In this document: one piece after another, positions 19,340-27,270 of the stretch
Layout of the letters: each line of letters opens with the position of its first letter
How positions within the stretch are numbered: position 1 is the first letter of the stretch
Origin: Roseovarius pelagicus
GTDB taxonomy: Bacteria > Pseudomonadota > Alphaproteobacteria > Rhodobacterales > Rhodobacteraceae
NCBI RefSeq assembly: GCF_025639885.1
Contig: NZ_CP106738.1
Coordinates: 62,001 to 126,000, forward strand
Length of the DNA: 64,000 nucleotides
Reading direction: 5' to 3'
Made by a program: the position numbers and the translations under genes
The notes under the pieces: model-generated
What the model was told of the DNA's origin: nothing
What the model saw: the letters and a program-made list of their open reading frames with translations, nothing else
Databases searched by the model: none

Positions 19340-19520
19340 TTCCAAGGTGCCGCAGAATACGCGGAGAATTGGGAAGCCGGTGCAAGTCCGGCGCTGCCCC
19401 CGCAACGGTAAGGGAGGGTGATCGGGCGATATGCCACTGGGCCATCTGCGGTCTGGGAAGGTGCCATGATCACTTGGGTCCGCAAGACCCACCGACCAAG
19501 CCCGGAAACCAGCCTGGCCA
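19340..19520 (+). promoter_or_regulatory. cobalamin (adenosylcobalamin) riboswitch
   Basis: Contains the conserved core in order: GGGAAGCCGGTGCAAGTCCG, then GCGCTGCCCCCGCAACGGTAA, then CCACTGG and GGGAAGGTGCC, and the B12 box AGCCCGGAAACCAGCCTGGCC at ~19499-19519. Immediately after it, CCAGGGAATCCCTGG (19518-19532) can form a hairpin that competes with the B12 box and may be the expression platform. The next gene starts at 19661 and is not a known B12 gene. Boundaries are approximate. Confidence 0.93.
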
Positions 19521-19660
19521 GGGAATCCCTGGAACGTGACGTCGAATCGCGAGGGGCGATATGGGCGGTGATCGTGCCCGGGACATCGTGCCGGTTCGGT
19601 GCATCTCTCTCGTTATCCCTTGCCCTGATTGGCCCGGGGTGTGGCCACGGAGAAGAGAAT

Positions 19661-19939
19661 ATGAGTGTAACAGAGATCATCGCTGGGCTGGAACAGAATG
19701 GGGCGACCGGTGACGCGGCTATGGTTGCCGCGCGTCTGGGGTTTCTTGAATGGGCGTTTGCGGGCGCGCGGCCTGCAACCCCGGACGCGGCGCGTGCGGC
19801 CCTGAGCGAGCGTGCGGTACAACGCGCCGAGAGCGCGGCGGCGCAGGCCTTTGTGGCATATCTGCAAGACGCGACGCGCCCGATCACGGGCTCAGTGCGT
19901 CCGGGGGGCAAGCGGCGACGCCGCGCGCGGCCACATTGA
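19661..19939 (+). CDS. 92-aa unknown protein downstream of the cobalamin riboswitch
   Basis: I do not recognise this protein. It is mostly helical (IIAGLEQNGATGDAAMVAARLGFLEWAFAG, then ARAALSERAVQRAESAAAQAFVAYLQDA) with a basic Arg-rich tail (GGKRRRRARPH). There is no signal or membrane segment. It has AGAAGAG 4 bases upstream of the ATG. The stop overlaps the next gene's ATG by one base (TGATG). Its position suggests expression is controlled by the riboswitch. A 50-codon open frame with a good ribosome-binding site (GAGGGG, ATG 19561) overlaps its start and could be an alternative product or relic. Confidence 0.7.
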   Translation: MSVTEIIAGLEQNGATGDAAMVAARLGFLEWAFAGARPATPDAARAALSERAVQRAESAAAQAFVAYLQDATRPITGSVRPGGKRRRRARPH

Positions 19940-20493
19940 TGGCGCCGCTGACAGAACGGGACAAGATGCAGGCTGGCGATTGGTATCGGTGCCTTGACCC
20001 CGACCTGTTGGCGATGCAGGCGCGCGCCCGCGATGCCTGCCACCAGCACAGCACCACCGCACCCGACACGCGCGGGCCCATCGGCGCGACATTGCGCGCG
20101 CTGATGGCGCAGGTCGGCGAGGGGACCTTTGTCGAGGCGCCGTTTCATTGTGCATATGGGATCAACATTCATCTGGGGCGCGATGTCTATCTGAACGCAG
20201 GTTGCACCATTCTGGATACGGCACCGGTGCATATCGGCGATCGTTGCATGCTGGGGCCGCAGGTGCAGATTTATTGCCCCGAGCATCACCACGATCCTGT
20301 TCAGCGCCGGGCGGGGCTGGAACGTGCGCATCCCGTGACGCTGGGCGCGGATGTCTGGATCGGCGGCGGTGCGACCCTACTGGGTGGGGTGACGATTGGG
20401 GCTGGTGCGATTGTCGGCGCGGGCAGTGTGGTGACCCGCGACGTGCCGCAGGGGGCCACGGTGATGGGCAATCCGGCGCGCCAGCGCGGCTGA
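19939..20493 (+). CDS. maa: maltose O-acetyltransferase-like hexapeptide acetyltransferase
   Basis: A 184-aa left-handed beta-helix acetyltransferase that transfers acetyl from acetyl-CoA to a sugar hydroxyl. The Maa/LacA-type N-terminus (MAPLTERDKMQAGDWYRCLDPDL) is clear. The catalytic region contains FHCAYGINIHLGRDVYLNAGCTILD and the His-containing CPEHHHDP loop, and the hexapeptide repeats continue to GAGSVVTRDVPQGATVMGNPA. The ATG overlaps the upstream stop by one base. The physiological acceptor is unknown for most members. Confidence 0.88.
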   Translation: MAPLTERDKMQAGDWYRCLDPDLLAMQARARDACHQHSTTAPDTRGPIGATLRALMAQVGEGTFVEAPFHCAYGINIHLGRDVYLNAGCTILDTAPVHIGDRCMLGPQVQIYCPEHHHDPVQRRAGLERAHPVTLGADVWIGGGATLLGGVTIGAGAIVGAGSVVTRDVPQGATVMGNPARQRG

Positions 20494-20558
20494 GGTTTCC
20501 ACGACCCGCGCGGTCCCTTAGGATGGTTGTATCGCATCGCACCTGACAGGAGCATACT

Positions 20559-22253
20559 ATGGCCGATCTTGAGACCCGTATCGCGCAAGGCAGGGGCGAC
20601 ATGCCTGCCGATCTGGTGCTGCGCGGCGGGCGGATGTTCGATCTGGTGACCGGCGAGATGCTGACTGGTGATGTGGCGATCTGCGGCGATCAGGTGGTGG
20701 GTATCTGCGATACTTATGACGGACGAGAGGTGATCGACGTTTCCGGCCTGACGCTGGTGCCGGGATTCATCGACACGCATCTGCATATCGAGAGCAGCCT
20801 TGTCACACCTTTCGAGTTCGACCGCTGCGTGGCGCCGCACGGGGTAACAACAGCGATCTGCGACCCACACGAGATTGCCAATGTGATCGGCCCGGACGGC
20901 ATCCGCTGGTTTCAGGCAGCAAGCGAGCGCACGGTGATGGATATTCGGGTGCAGCTCAGTTCCTGTGTGCCATCGACCGAGATGGAAACCGCAGGCGCGC
21001 GGATCGACGCGGCGGATCTGGCACCACTGATGGGTCATGCGTCGGGCATCGGGCTGGCGGAGTTTATGAATTATCCCGGTGTGATCCATCGCGATCCGGG
21101 CGCGATGGCCAAGCTGGCGCTGTTCGCGGGCGGGCATGTTGACGGGCATTGCCCGCAACTGACAGGGCGGGACCTGAACGCCTATATCGCGGCGGGCATC
21201 CGTACCGAGCATGAGGCGACCACAGCCGAGGAGGCGCTGGAAAAGCTTCGCAAGGGGATGCGGGTGCTGATCCGCGAGGGATCGGTGTCCAAGGACCTGA
21301 ATGCCTTGCAGCCGCTGCTGAACGAGCGCACTGCGCCTTACATGTGTCTGTGTACCGATGATCGAAACCCGTTGGACATCGCGGAGCAAGGGCATCTGGA
21401 TTACATGATCCGCACGCTGATTTCGCTGGGCACGTCGCCCTTGGCCGCCTATCGCGCGGCGTCCTTGTCGGCGGCAGAGGCATTCGGGCTGAAGGATCGT
21501 GGCATGATCGCCCCGGGTCAGCGCGCTGATATCGTCGCGGTCGGCAGTCTAGAGGCGTGCGATGTGCAAGCGGTGTTTTGCGCCGGGCAGCGGGTCGACG
21601 CGCGCGCCTTTGATGCGCGCGGGACGTTGGAGCCTATCGGGCGGAATTCAGTCAAAGCCCCACGGCTGGAGGCAGCGCATTTCCGGGCCAAGGCCAACCG
21701 CGAGGACACCGATGTGATCGGTATTGTCGAGGGCAGGATCATCACGGAGCATCTAAAAGAACAGATCGCGATCGAGGACGGAGACAAGCGCCCGGACCCG
21801 GCCCGCGATCTGGCGCGTATCGCCGTGGTCGAGCGGCATGGCAAGAACGGCAATATCGCTACTGGTTTCGTCCGTGGCTTTGGCCTGAAGAGCGGGGCCA
21901 TTGCCTCGACCGTGTGTCACGACCATCACAACATTGCCTGCGTGGGCGTGGATTATGCCGATATGGCGCTGGCGGCCAACCGGCTGGGCGAGATCGAGGG
22001 TGGTTTCGTCGTGGCGCAGGGCGGGCGGGTGCTGGCCGAACTGGCGCTGCCGGTGGCCGGGCTGATGAGCCTTGCACCGTTCGAGGACGTGCGCGACCGG
22101 CTGGTAGAGTTGCGCGATGCGGCGGTCAGCCTCGGGGTGGAACTGCACGAGCCGTTCCTGCAACTGGCCTTTCTTGCGTTGCCGGTCATTCCGGCCTTGA
22201 AGATCACCGACCGGGGCATGGTGGATGTGACCCGGTTCGAGATCATCGGCTAG
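20559..22253 (+). CDS. ade: adenine deaminase
   Basis: Converts adenine to hypoxanthine and ammonia in purine salvage. The 564-aa amidohydrolase has the metal-binding signature [15 protein letters not shown] (~70), [37 protein letters not shown] and [11 protein letters not shown]. The C-terminal half, with [30 protein letters not shown] and PVAGLMS, is specific to adenine deaminases. It follows the acetyltransferase by 65 bases and may be part of the same transcript. Confidence 0.95.
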   Translation: MADLETRIAQGRGDMPADLVLRGGRMFDLVTGEMLTGDVAICGDQVVGICDTYDGREVIDVSGLTLVPGFIDTHLHIESSLVTPFEFDRCVAPHGVTTAICDPHEIANVIGPDGIRWFQAASERTVMDIRVQLSSCVPSTEMETAGARIDAADLAPLMGHASGIGLAEFMNYPGVIHRDPGAMAKLALFAGGHVDGHCPQLTGRDLNAYIAAGIRTEHEATTAEEALEKLRKGMRVLIREGSVSKDLNALQPLLNERTAPYMCLCTDDRNPLDIAEQGHLDYMIRTLISLGTSPLAAYRAASLSAAEAFGLKDRGMIAPGQRADIVAVGSLEACDVQAVFCAGQRVDARAFDARGTLEPIGRNSVKAPRLEAAHFRAKANREDTDVIGIVEGRIITEHLKEQIAIEDGDKRPDPARDLARIAVVERHGKNGNIATGFVRGFGLKSGAIASTVCHDHHNIACVGVDYADMALAANRLGEIEGGFVVAQGGRVLAELALPVAGLMSLAPFEDVRDRLVELRDAAVSLGVELHEPFLQLAFLALPVIPALKITDRGMVDVTRFEIIG

Positions 22254-22334
22254 GAGCCCGCAGGGCGGGTGGCCTGCTATCGGGCCTTTCGTGCGACTCC
22301 AATCTCAATGCGCGCTAAGGATAGCGAGGTAAAA

Positions 22335-22985
22335 TTACGTCATGTGTGTTTTGGCATAGGCGATGGCCGCCTCTACCTCTGGGGCGGACGGGACGACGCC
22401 GGTGAAGCCCAGCAGATAGCCTTCGGTCCGCTCGATCCGGTCAGCGGCAGGTTCTTGCAGGTCCAGAGCGTAATAACCAATCTGTTGATAATATAGGATC
22501 CTGGCCCGCACATCGGCCTCGTAATTGCTATAGCCGTGGCGCGCGAACATCGCGGCAATTGCCGCATGGCGGGTGGCGTCGGTGTTCTCGATGACGCGGC
22601 GAATAGCGGTATCACGGCGGGCCCATTCGCGCACGGCAAAATCAAGTTTGTGATTAAAGAGTGCGGGGTTGATGAAGGCGCGAAACAGCAGACAAACCGC
22701 CTGCGTGATCGTGTCCGAGGGCATCGCGGCGTGGCGCAGGACAATGCCGGTGTTGGTGCTTTCCCAAACTTCGAGAAGTGCATCAAGAAGATCCTGCCGC
22801 GTATTGAAATACCAGTAGAAACTGGATCGAGATACGCCCAGCCGTTGGCCTAATCCCAGAATTTTGACGTGGCTGACACCGTCGCTGATGAGCACGTCCA
22901 TCGCCATGCTCAACCAGTCGTCGCGGGTGGCCTTGACGTTACCGCCCGGAGAGTGCTTAGGGGTGTTATCTGTCGGGTTTGTCAC
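22335..22985 (-). CDS. TetR-family transcriptional regulator
   Basis: A 216-aa regulator with an N-terminal TetR helix-turn-helix (DDWLSMAMDVLISDG, VKILGLGQRLGVSRSSFYWYFNTRQDLLDAL) at ~22-70 and an all-helical ligand domain. It lies 30 bases downstream of the MttB-like gene on the same strand, so the two are likely co-transcribed and the regulator may control that operon. The ligand is not predictable. Its 3' end is 81 bases from the convergent ade gene. Confidence 0.88.
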   Translation of the reverse strand: MTNPTDNTPKHSPGGNVKATRDDWLSMAMDVLISDGVSHVKILGLGQRLGVSRSSFYWYFNTRQDLLDALLEVWESTNTGIVLRHAAMPSDTITQAVCLLFRAFINPALFNHKLDFAVREWARRDTAIRRVIENTDATRHAAIAAMFARHGYSNYEADVRARILYYQQIGYYALDLQEPAADRIERTEGYLLGFTGVVPSAPEVEAAIAYAKTHMT

Positions 22986-23015
22986 GTTTGTCTTTCATCA
23001 GTCCGGTGGGTTGGC

Positions 23016-24563
23016 TCAACTTTCGGGTAGCGCGCCGCCCGCCTCTGTACCGCGCACGATGGCGTCATTGAGGGCTGCGGCACGATCGGGGTTGATGGCG
23101 GGAGGTCTGAACCCTGCCAGAATCTCCTGCCATTTGTGCGTGGCACGGGCATTGGCATCCTGCGCGCCGCGTTCTGTCCATGTGCCGAAATTCGACCAGT
23201 CGCCGATGAGCGGCTCGTAAAATTCGCTCTGGTAGCGTTCCAAAGTGTGCTGCGCGCCAAAGAAATGTCCGCCGGGTTGCACTTCTTCCAGCGCCGAAAG
23301 GCCGATATCGGCGTCGGTGGCGCTGACCCCGGCGCAAAGCTCTGCCACCATTTGCAACACTTCCATATCGGTGATCAGCTTTTCATAGCTGACAGTCAGC
23401 CCGCCCTCGATCCAGCCCGCAGCATGCACGATGACGGTGGCGCCTGCCAGCAAGCAGCCCCAACTGCCGAACTGGGTTTCGTTCGCGGCCTGCGCGTCGT
23501 TGATGTTGGCCGCCGATCCAGAGGCTCCGCGCCACGGCAGGCCAATCCTGCGCGCCAGTTGGCCCGCTGCCACAGACGCCTGAAAATGTTCAGGGGTGCC
23601 AAAGGCGGGGGCCCCTGATTTCATATCAACGTTCGAGGTGAACGTGCCGTAACACACTGGCGCGCCGGGCTGGGCCAGTTGCGTCAGGGTGATCGCGGCC
23701 AATGCTTCGGCATGGCTGAGCGTGATCGCGCCCGCGACGGTGATCGGTCCCATCGCGCCCATCAACGTGAACGGGGTGACAATGCTGACCTGTCGGGCGC
23801 GGGCAAAGTCAATCAGACCTTGGGCCATCGGTGTATCAATCTGACGGGGTGAATTGGTGTTTATGATTGTATAACAATGGGGTGCGCTGTGAAATTCATC
23901 ATCTGTCAGGCCTCTGAAGTCGCGCAACAATTCAAAGCTTTGCTGCACTTGCGGTGTGCCGCGTGCGTACACAAACGGCAGCTTATCCGTCTGGGTCATC
24001 TGGGTCTGCATGGTGAAGTAGTGCCGCAGGTTCAGTGGAATATCCTGCGGTTCGATCAGCGGGGGAACCATGTGCAGAACGTCGAAATGCTGGGTCAATT
24101 GGGTCAGTTCGACATAGGATTTTGCATCTCCGGGCCGCCGGCCACGGGACAGGTCGGTGGCATGGGGCGCGCCTGCACCGGGCTGAAAAATCAGATTACC
24201 CAGTTCCAGTGTGATGTCCCGGTCGCGCGCACCGGCGCGGCAGTCGATCCGACGCGGTGCAATGGCAAGCGCGGCCTTGACCATGTCGCGCCCGATATGG
24301 ACCATCTCTGTGCTGTCATTGACACGCGCACCACCCGCCCGGAAAAGCGCACGCGCCTCGGGCAACAGGACCTTTATCCCCAATCGTTCAAGCACATCGA
24401 GTGCGGTATTGTGCATCGCCTCGATCCGGTCCTCGGAAAAGACGCTCATCAATGGGAAAGGGTTGCGCAGAGTGCGGTAGTCGACCTTGCGGGTCGGCGC
24501 TGCGTCGGCATCGGCGTGTTTTGCGCGCCGCCCGCGGCGTTTGGGGGAAGTGTCGAGGGTCAT
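23016..24563 (-). CDS. trimethylamine:corrinoid methyltransferase (MttB) family, non-pyrrolysine
   Basis: The 515-aa product matches the MttB superfamily, whose members transfer methyl groups from quaternary or tertiary amines to a corrinoid protein. Matching blocks include MHNTALDVLERLGIKVLLPEARALF, CYTIINTNSPRQIDTPMAQGLIDFAR, TLMGAMGPITVAGAITLSHAEALA and CLLAGATVIVHAAGWIEGGLTVSYEKLITDMEVLQM. The frame is continuous, without the in-frame amber codon of the pyrrolysine enzymes, so it belongs with the non-Pyl (glycine-betaine or related) group. The N-terminus is basic (PKRRGRRAKHAD). A corrinoid protein gene occurs at 32.7-33.4 kb. The substrate is uncertain. Confidence 0.88.
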   Translation of the reverse strand: MTLDTSPKRRGRRAKHADADAAPTRKVDYRTLRNPFPLMSVFSEDRIEAMHNTALDVLERLGIKVLLPEARALFRAGGARVNDSTEMVHIGRDMVKAALAIAPRRIDCRAGARDRDITLELGNLIFQPGAGAPHATDLSRGRRPGDAKSYVELTQLTQHFDVLHMVPPLIEPQDIPLNLRHYFTMQTQMTQTDKLPFVYARGTPQVQQSFELLRDFRGLTDDEFHSAPHCYTIINTNSPRQIDTPMAQGLIDFARARQVSIVTPFTLMGAMGPITVAGAITLSHAEALAAITLTQLAQPGAPVCYGTFTSNVDMKSGAPAFGTPEHFQASVAAGQLARRIGLPWRGASGSAANINDAQAANETQFGSWGCLLAGATVIVHAAGWIEGGLTVSYEKLITDMEVLQMVAELCAGVSATDADIGLSALEEVQPGGHFFGAQHTLERYQSEFYEPLIGDWSNFGTWTERGAQDANARATHKWQEILAGFRPPAINPDRAAALNDAIVRGTEAGGALPES

Positions 24564-24771
24564 TGCCGCCTCTCCCTATAAAGCGCGAGGTGATTCTGCT
24601 GCAGATGCTAGACACATGTGTACAGTGTGGAAAGAACATACTGGCGGCCTGTTGGGCGGGGCGGGCACCGCAGGGTTTTGGTTACGGGTTCGCGTTGGGA
24701 ATTTGGGCCTGTGTCAGGTGGCCGAAGGATGCTAATAGGCGGATGACACAGCGAATGAGAGAGGGGTAATT

Positions 24772-25128
24772 ATGGTTGATCTAGAGACATTTGGCGATCT
24801 GTCCGCAATCGAGATAGGCGAATTCAAGCCGAAGCCAACAACACTGACTGACGGGCAGAACGAAGCTGCCAAGGGGCTATGGTCCTCGGCGGATGGACGC
24901 ACGTCCATCGGGGTATGGGAGTGCACACCGGGGCATTTTACCGCGGATCGCACCAAGGGCGGCGAATACTGCCACATCATTTCGGGCCGCGCGACGGTCA
25001 GCAATGCCGACGGGTCGCGCAGCCGCGATATCGGTCCGGGCGACCTGTTGGTGCTACCGCAGGGCTGGACGGGCGAGTGGGTAATCCATGAGCATATGCG
25101 CAAGCTCTACGTCATCAGCGCCTCATAA
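24772..25128 (+). CDS. cupin-domain protein
   Basis: A 118-aa single-domain cupin of the ureidoglycine-aminohydrolase-like cupin_3 group. The beta-barrel motifs are GVWECTPGHFTADRTKGGEYCHIISGRATV and IGPGDLLVLPQGWTGEWVI. The classical metal ligands are only partly present: a Glu and a His (EYCH), but no HxH pair. It may therefore bind metal weakly or act as a sensor or scaffold. It is divergent from the MttB-like gene across ~208 bases, a common regulatory arrangement. Function unknown. Confidence 0.82.
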   Translation: MVDLETFGDLSAIEIGEFKPKPTTLTDGQNEAAKGLWSSADGRTSIGVWECTPGHFTADRTKGGEYCHIISGRATVSNADGSRSRDIGPGDLLVLPQGWTGEWVIHEHMRKLYVISAS

Positions 25129-25158
25129 GGCTGCGCGCACCTCAGCGTCGTTGGCGTT

Positions 25159-25539
25159 TCACAAGACCAGTGCGATGAGCAGGATCAGTGCCAGCACGGC
25201 TCCGGCCCCGAAAATCCATTGCGCGGACGTTGCACGACGGCGGTCTGCCGGACTTTGATCCAGTGGGCGGGGTGCGTCCGAGGCACCAGCGTCACCCGGG
25301 CCGGCGCGCACTTCGCGCTCCGTGTCGGGGCGTGCCCCGGTGGATGCGGCGGGCGGGCCGCTCGGGTCGATCTGAGCGCCGGCTTCTGCGTCGGTCGTGC
25401 GGGATGCGGCGGGGGGATGCCGGGTCATGTCATCTCGCTGTTCAGGTGTCACGACATCATCCGTCCGAGGGTCATGTGGTGGTATTTCGTTATCTGGAAT
25501 GTCGCGATTGTCGCGATTTTTCGGCGTCTTGGCGGCCAT
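25159..25539 (-). CDS. small tail-anchored hypothetical protein
   Basis: A 126-aa protein. The first ~100 residues are hydrophilic, Pro/Asp/Arg-rich and probably disordered. One hydrophobic segment at the C-terminus (AQWIFGAGAVLALILLIALVL) would anchor it in the membrane with the soluble part in the cytoplasm. I recognise no family. It converges on the cupin gene with 30 bases between stops. Coding is supported by length and the sensible membrane anchor only. Confidence 0.55.
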   Translation of the reverse strand: MAAKTPKNRDNRDIPDNEIPPHDPRTDDVVTPEQRDDMTRHPPAASRTTDAEAGAQIDPSGPPAASTGARPDTEREVRAGPGDAGASDAPRPLDQSPADRRRATSAQWIFGAGAVLALILLIALVL

Positions 25540-25759
25540 GGGATGTCCTTTCCAATTTGTGGAATGTGACAGGTCAACGGTGTGTCGCGGCAGGTGTTCC
25601 GGATTCGGGCTGATTGTTTTCGGTCAAAGTGCCGGCTCAGGCACCACCTGCGACCTTTCAGACTCACCTGATGGGAAACCTTGCAAAAGCCACAGATTGG
25701 CCGTTTTGACGCACGCCATTCGTGGGTATCTTGGGCAAAAGAATGAAGAGGCAGGACAG

Positions 25760-26237
25760 ATGACGAATTTTCCCAGCATGTTGCGGGGCGCTGTGGCGTT
25801 CGCATTGGTTAACATTGGGGCGCTTCCTGTCGCCGCGCAGGACCGGGTGTCGATCCTGCTGGGTTCGCATCACGTCAACGCCAGCACCAACTTTGACGAG
25901 GTCAATCCCGGTGCGTTCCTGACTTGGGAGGGGGAGCGCGTGGACTGGACCGTGGGCGGGTTTCGCAACAGTTATGGGCGCGGGGCGGCGGCCGTGATGG
26001 CCGGATTGCCCCTCTATGAACGCGGCACGGCGCAGATCGCGTTGACCGGTGGGCTGGCTCTGTATCCCGGCGATGGCCGTCGATTCTGATGTGCATGCGG
26101 GCGACGTGATCCCGTTGGCGGGTATGCGCGCGCGCTATGGCAACGCGTTTGTTCAGGTTTTCCCCGGTGATGGGGGAACTGCGGATGCGGTGATAAGCTT
26201 TGGTTTGACCTTTGGGTTGCAGGATGCCGATCCCTGA
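25760..26237 (+). pseudogene. secreted outer-membrane-type protein, interrupted by a +1 frameshift
   Basis: Reading starts at ATG 25760 with a signal peptide ending PVAAQ, then a strand-rich segment (VSILLGSHHVNASTNFDEVNPGAFLTWEGERVDWTVGGFRNSYGRGA...). The frame stops at 26089 after GDGRRF. The +1 frame continues without a gap as DVHAGDVIPLAGMRARYGNAFVQVFPGDG... to 26237. Removing one base (for example T26087) gives a 158-aa protein. The composition suggests a small outer-membrane beta-barrel or a barrel-associated protein; I cannot name the family. Whether the break is real is discussed under findings. Confidence 0.65.
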
Positions 26238-26387
26238 GAACCAGAGCATGGGAGCGGGCGCCGCGTGTCTACCGATAGGTGTTCTGCATTAATAACATAC
26301 CCAAGCTGTAATTCGTTTGACCGAGTGTCGTTGTGACAGCTAAGCTATTGAATATTGACAGTTCATTATTTCAAAAGCAGGCGATTC

Positions 26388-26759
26388 ATGACTTTTTCAA
26401 ATTTCACACTGCACCGAATTTTCGGTGCTGCGGCACTTTTCTTCGCTATTCAATGTGCTTCTGGGGCGGCGGCTGGTGATGCCCAGTTGGCCGACTATCA
26501 CAGCCACAAATGGGGCGGCAGTTGCAATAGCGCCGATAGTTTTGCGGTAAAAATGCGGAATGCATCCGGGAACCGGCGGATTGACCTGAAAGTATGCCTG
26601 GAGCGCAAAGACGGAACCTGGACCTGTTACAGCAGTAGGAATATCGCCCCGGGTAAGGTCGTGCCGAGCTACTGGAGCTTTTCTGTCTGCGATGGCACTG
26701 GAAACTACAAGTGGTGGGATCACGTGACCGGCAGCGGCCAGAAGTTTGGCAATCCTTAG
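26388..26759 (+). CDS. small secreted cysteine-containing protein, unknown
   Basis: A 123-aa product. A signal peptide (FGAAALFFAIQCASGAAAG) spans ~12-30. The mature part holds four Cys, spaced as in two disulphides (SCNSAD, KVCLERK, WTCYSSR, SVCDGTG). It is rich in Trp, Tyr, Gly and Asn, and the gene and its upstream region are more AT-rich than neighbours. The start at ATG 26388 places the signal peptide normally; ATG 26355 is in frame. No family recognised. It may be a recent acquisition, as it sits beside two tRNA genes. Confidence 0.65.
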   Translation: MTFSNFTLHRIFGAAALFFAIQCASGAAAGDAQLADYHSHKWGGSCNSADSFAVKMRNASGNRRIDLKVCLERKDGTWTCYSSRNIAPGKVVPSYWSFSVCDGTGNYKWWDHVTGSGQKFGNP

Positions 26760-26766
26760 GGGGGAG

Positions 26767-26854
26767 TGGCGGATGGCCGAGGAGTCGAACCCCCAACCTT
26801 TCGGTGTCGTCACGGTTTTCAAGGCCGTTTGCCGCCCACGCAGCGAGACCATCC
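26767..26854 (-). tRNA. tRNA-Ser (UGA)-like gene with non-canonical 8/4 acceptor/T-stem fold
   Basis: Encodes an 88-nt tRNA with CCA and discriminator G (as in tRNA-Ser). The acceptor GGATGGTC pairs with GGCCATCC over 8 bp. The T stem is then only 4 bp (GGGG/CCTC) around TTCGACT. The D arm is abnormal, with a short stem and a 5-base loop lacking the usual G18G19. The anticodon loop CTTGAAA gives UGA, on a stem with a C-A mismatch next to the loop. A variable arm ACC-GAAA-GGT is present. A canonical 7/5 fold leaves a G-G mismatch in the T stem. It resembles the reported allo-tRNAs but could be a decaying tRNA-Ser copy. Confidence 0.7.
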
Positions 26855-27089
26855 GTAATGGCGGTGAGCGGTGGTCTCGATCCACATTCTTTGAAAAAGA
26901 ACGAAACGATTAGCAGTCGCACCCTAGCACCCGCTAGGTTCACTCACCTGAAATGAGTCAGAGACTGGATGATCGTTGCATGTTCATACGGGTCGTTTAC
27001 AGCGGCGATAGCGTTTTGGCAACCCCTTTGCATGCAGGGGGGCGAGTGCGCGCAATTATTTATGCAAAAGTAATATCTTAGTTTCGGCG

Positions 27090-27166
27090 TGGTAGGCCCG
27101 GAGGGACTTGAACCCCCAACCAAAGCGTTATGAGCGCTCTGCTCTAACCAGTTGAGCTACAGGCCC
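27090..27166 (-). tRNA. tRNA with CAU anticodon (elongator Met or lysidine-modified Ile2)
   Basis: A canonical 77-nt cloverleaf with encoded CCA. The acceptor is GGGCCTG/CGGGCCT with discriminator A. The anticodon loop CTCATAA gives CAU. The T stem is GGGGG/CCCTC. CAU tRNAs of this type are either elongator Met or the tRNA-Ile converted by TilS. From sequence alone I cannot separate them; the initiator is excluded because it lacks the initiator-type C1-A72 mismatch and the three G-C pairs in the anticodon stem. Confidence 0.92.
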
Positions 27167-27270
27167 GCCTGAGCGGCTTGGTACGCAGGGGCGCGGGCAA
27201 CGTCAAGGCTTTCGAGATTGCGCGGCGCGCAGGGATGGTCTAACCCGTCGCCAACCTTGGGAGTGCTGCC

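Noticed and set aside
26055..26090. Programmed +1 frameshifting at TTC-TGA in the broken surface-protein gene
   Set aside because: The site lacks the context of the release-factor-2 example, and the other three breaks have no stop codon at the shift point.
26767..26854. Selenocysteine tRNA (SelC)
   Set aside because: The anticodon loop gives UGA as anticodon (a serine anticodon), not UCA, and the D arm lacks the long 6-bp SelC stem.
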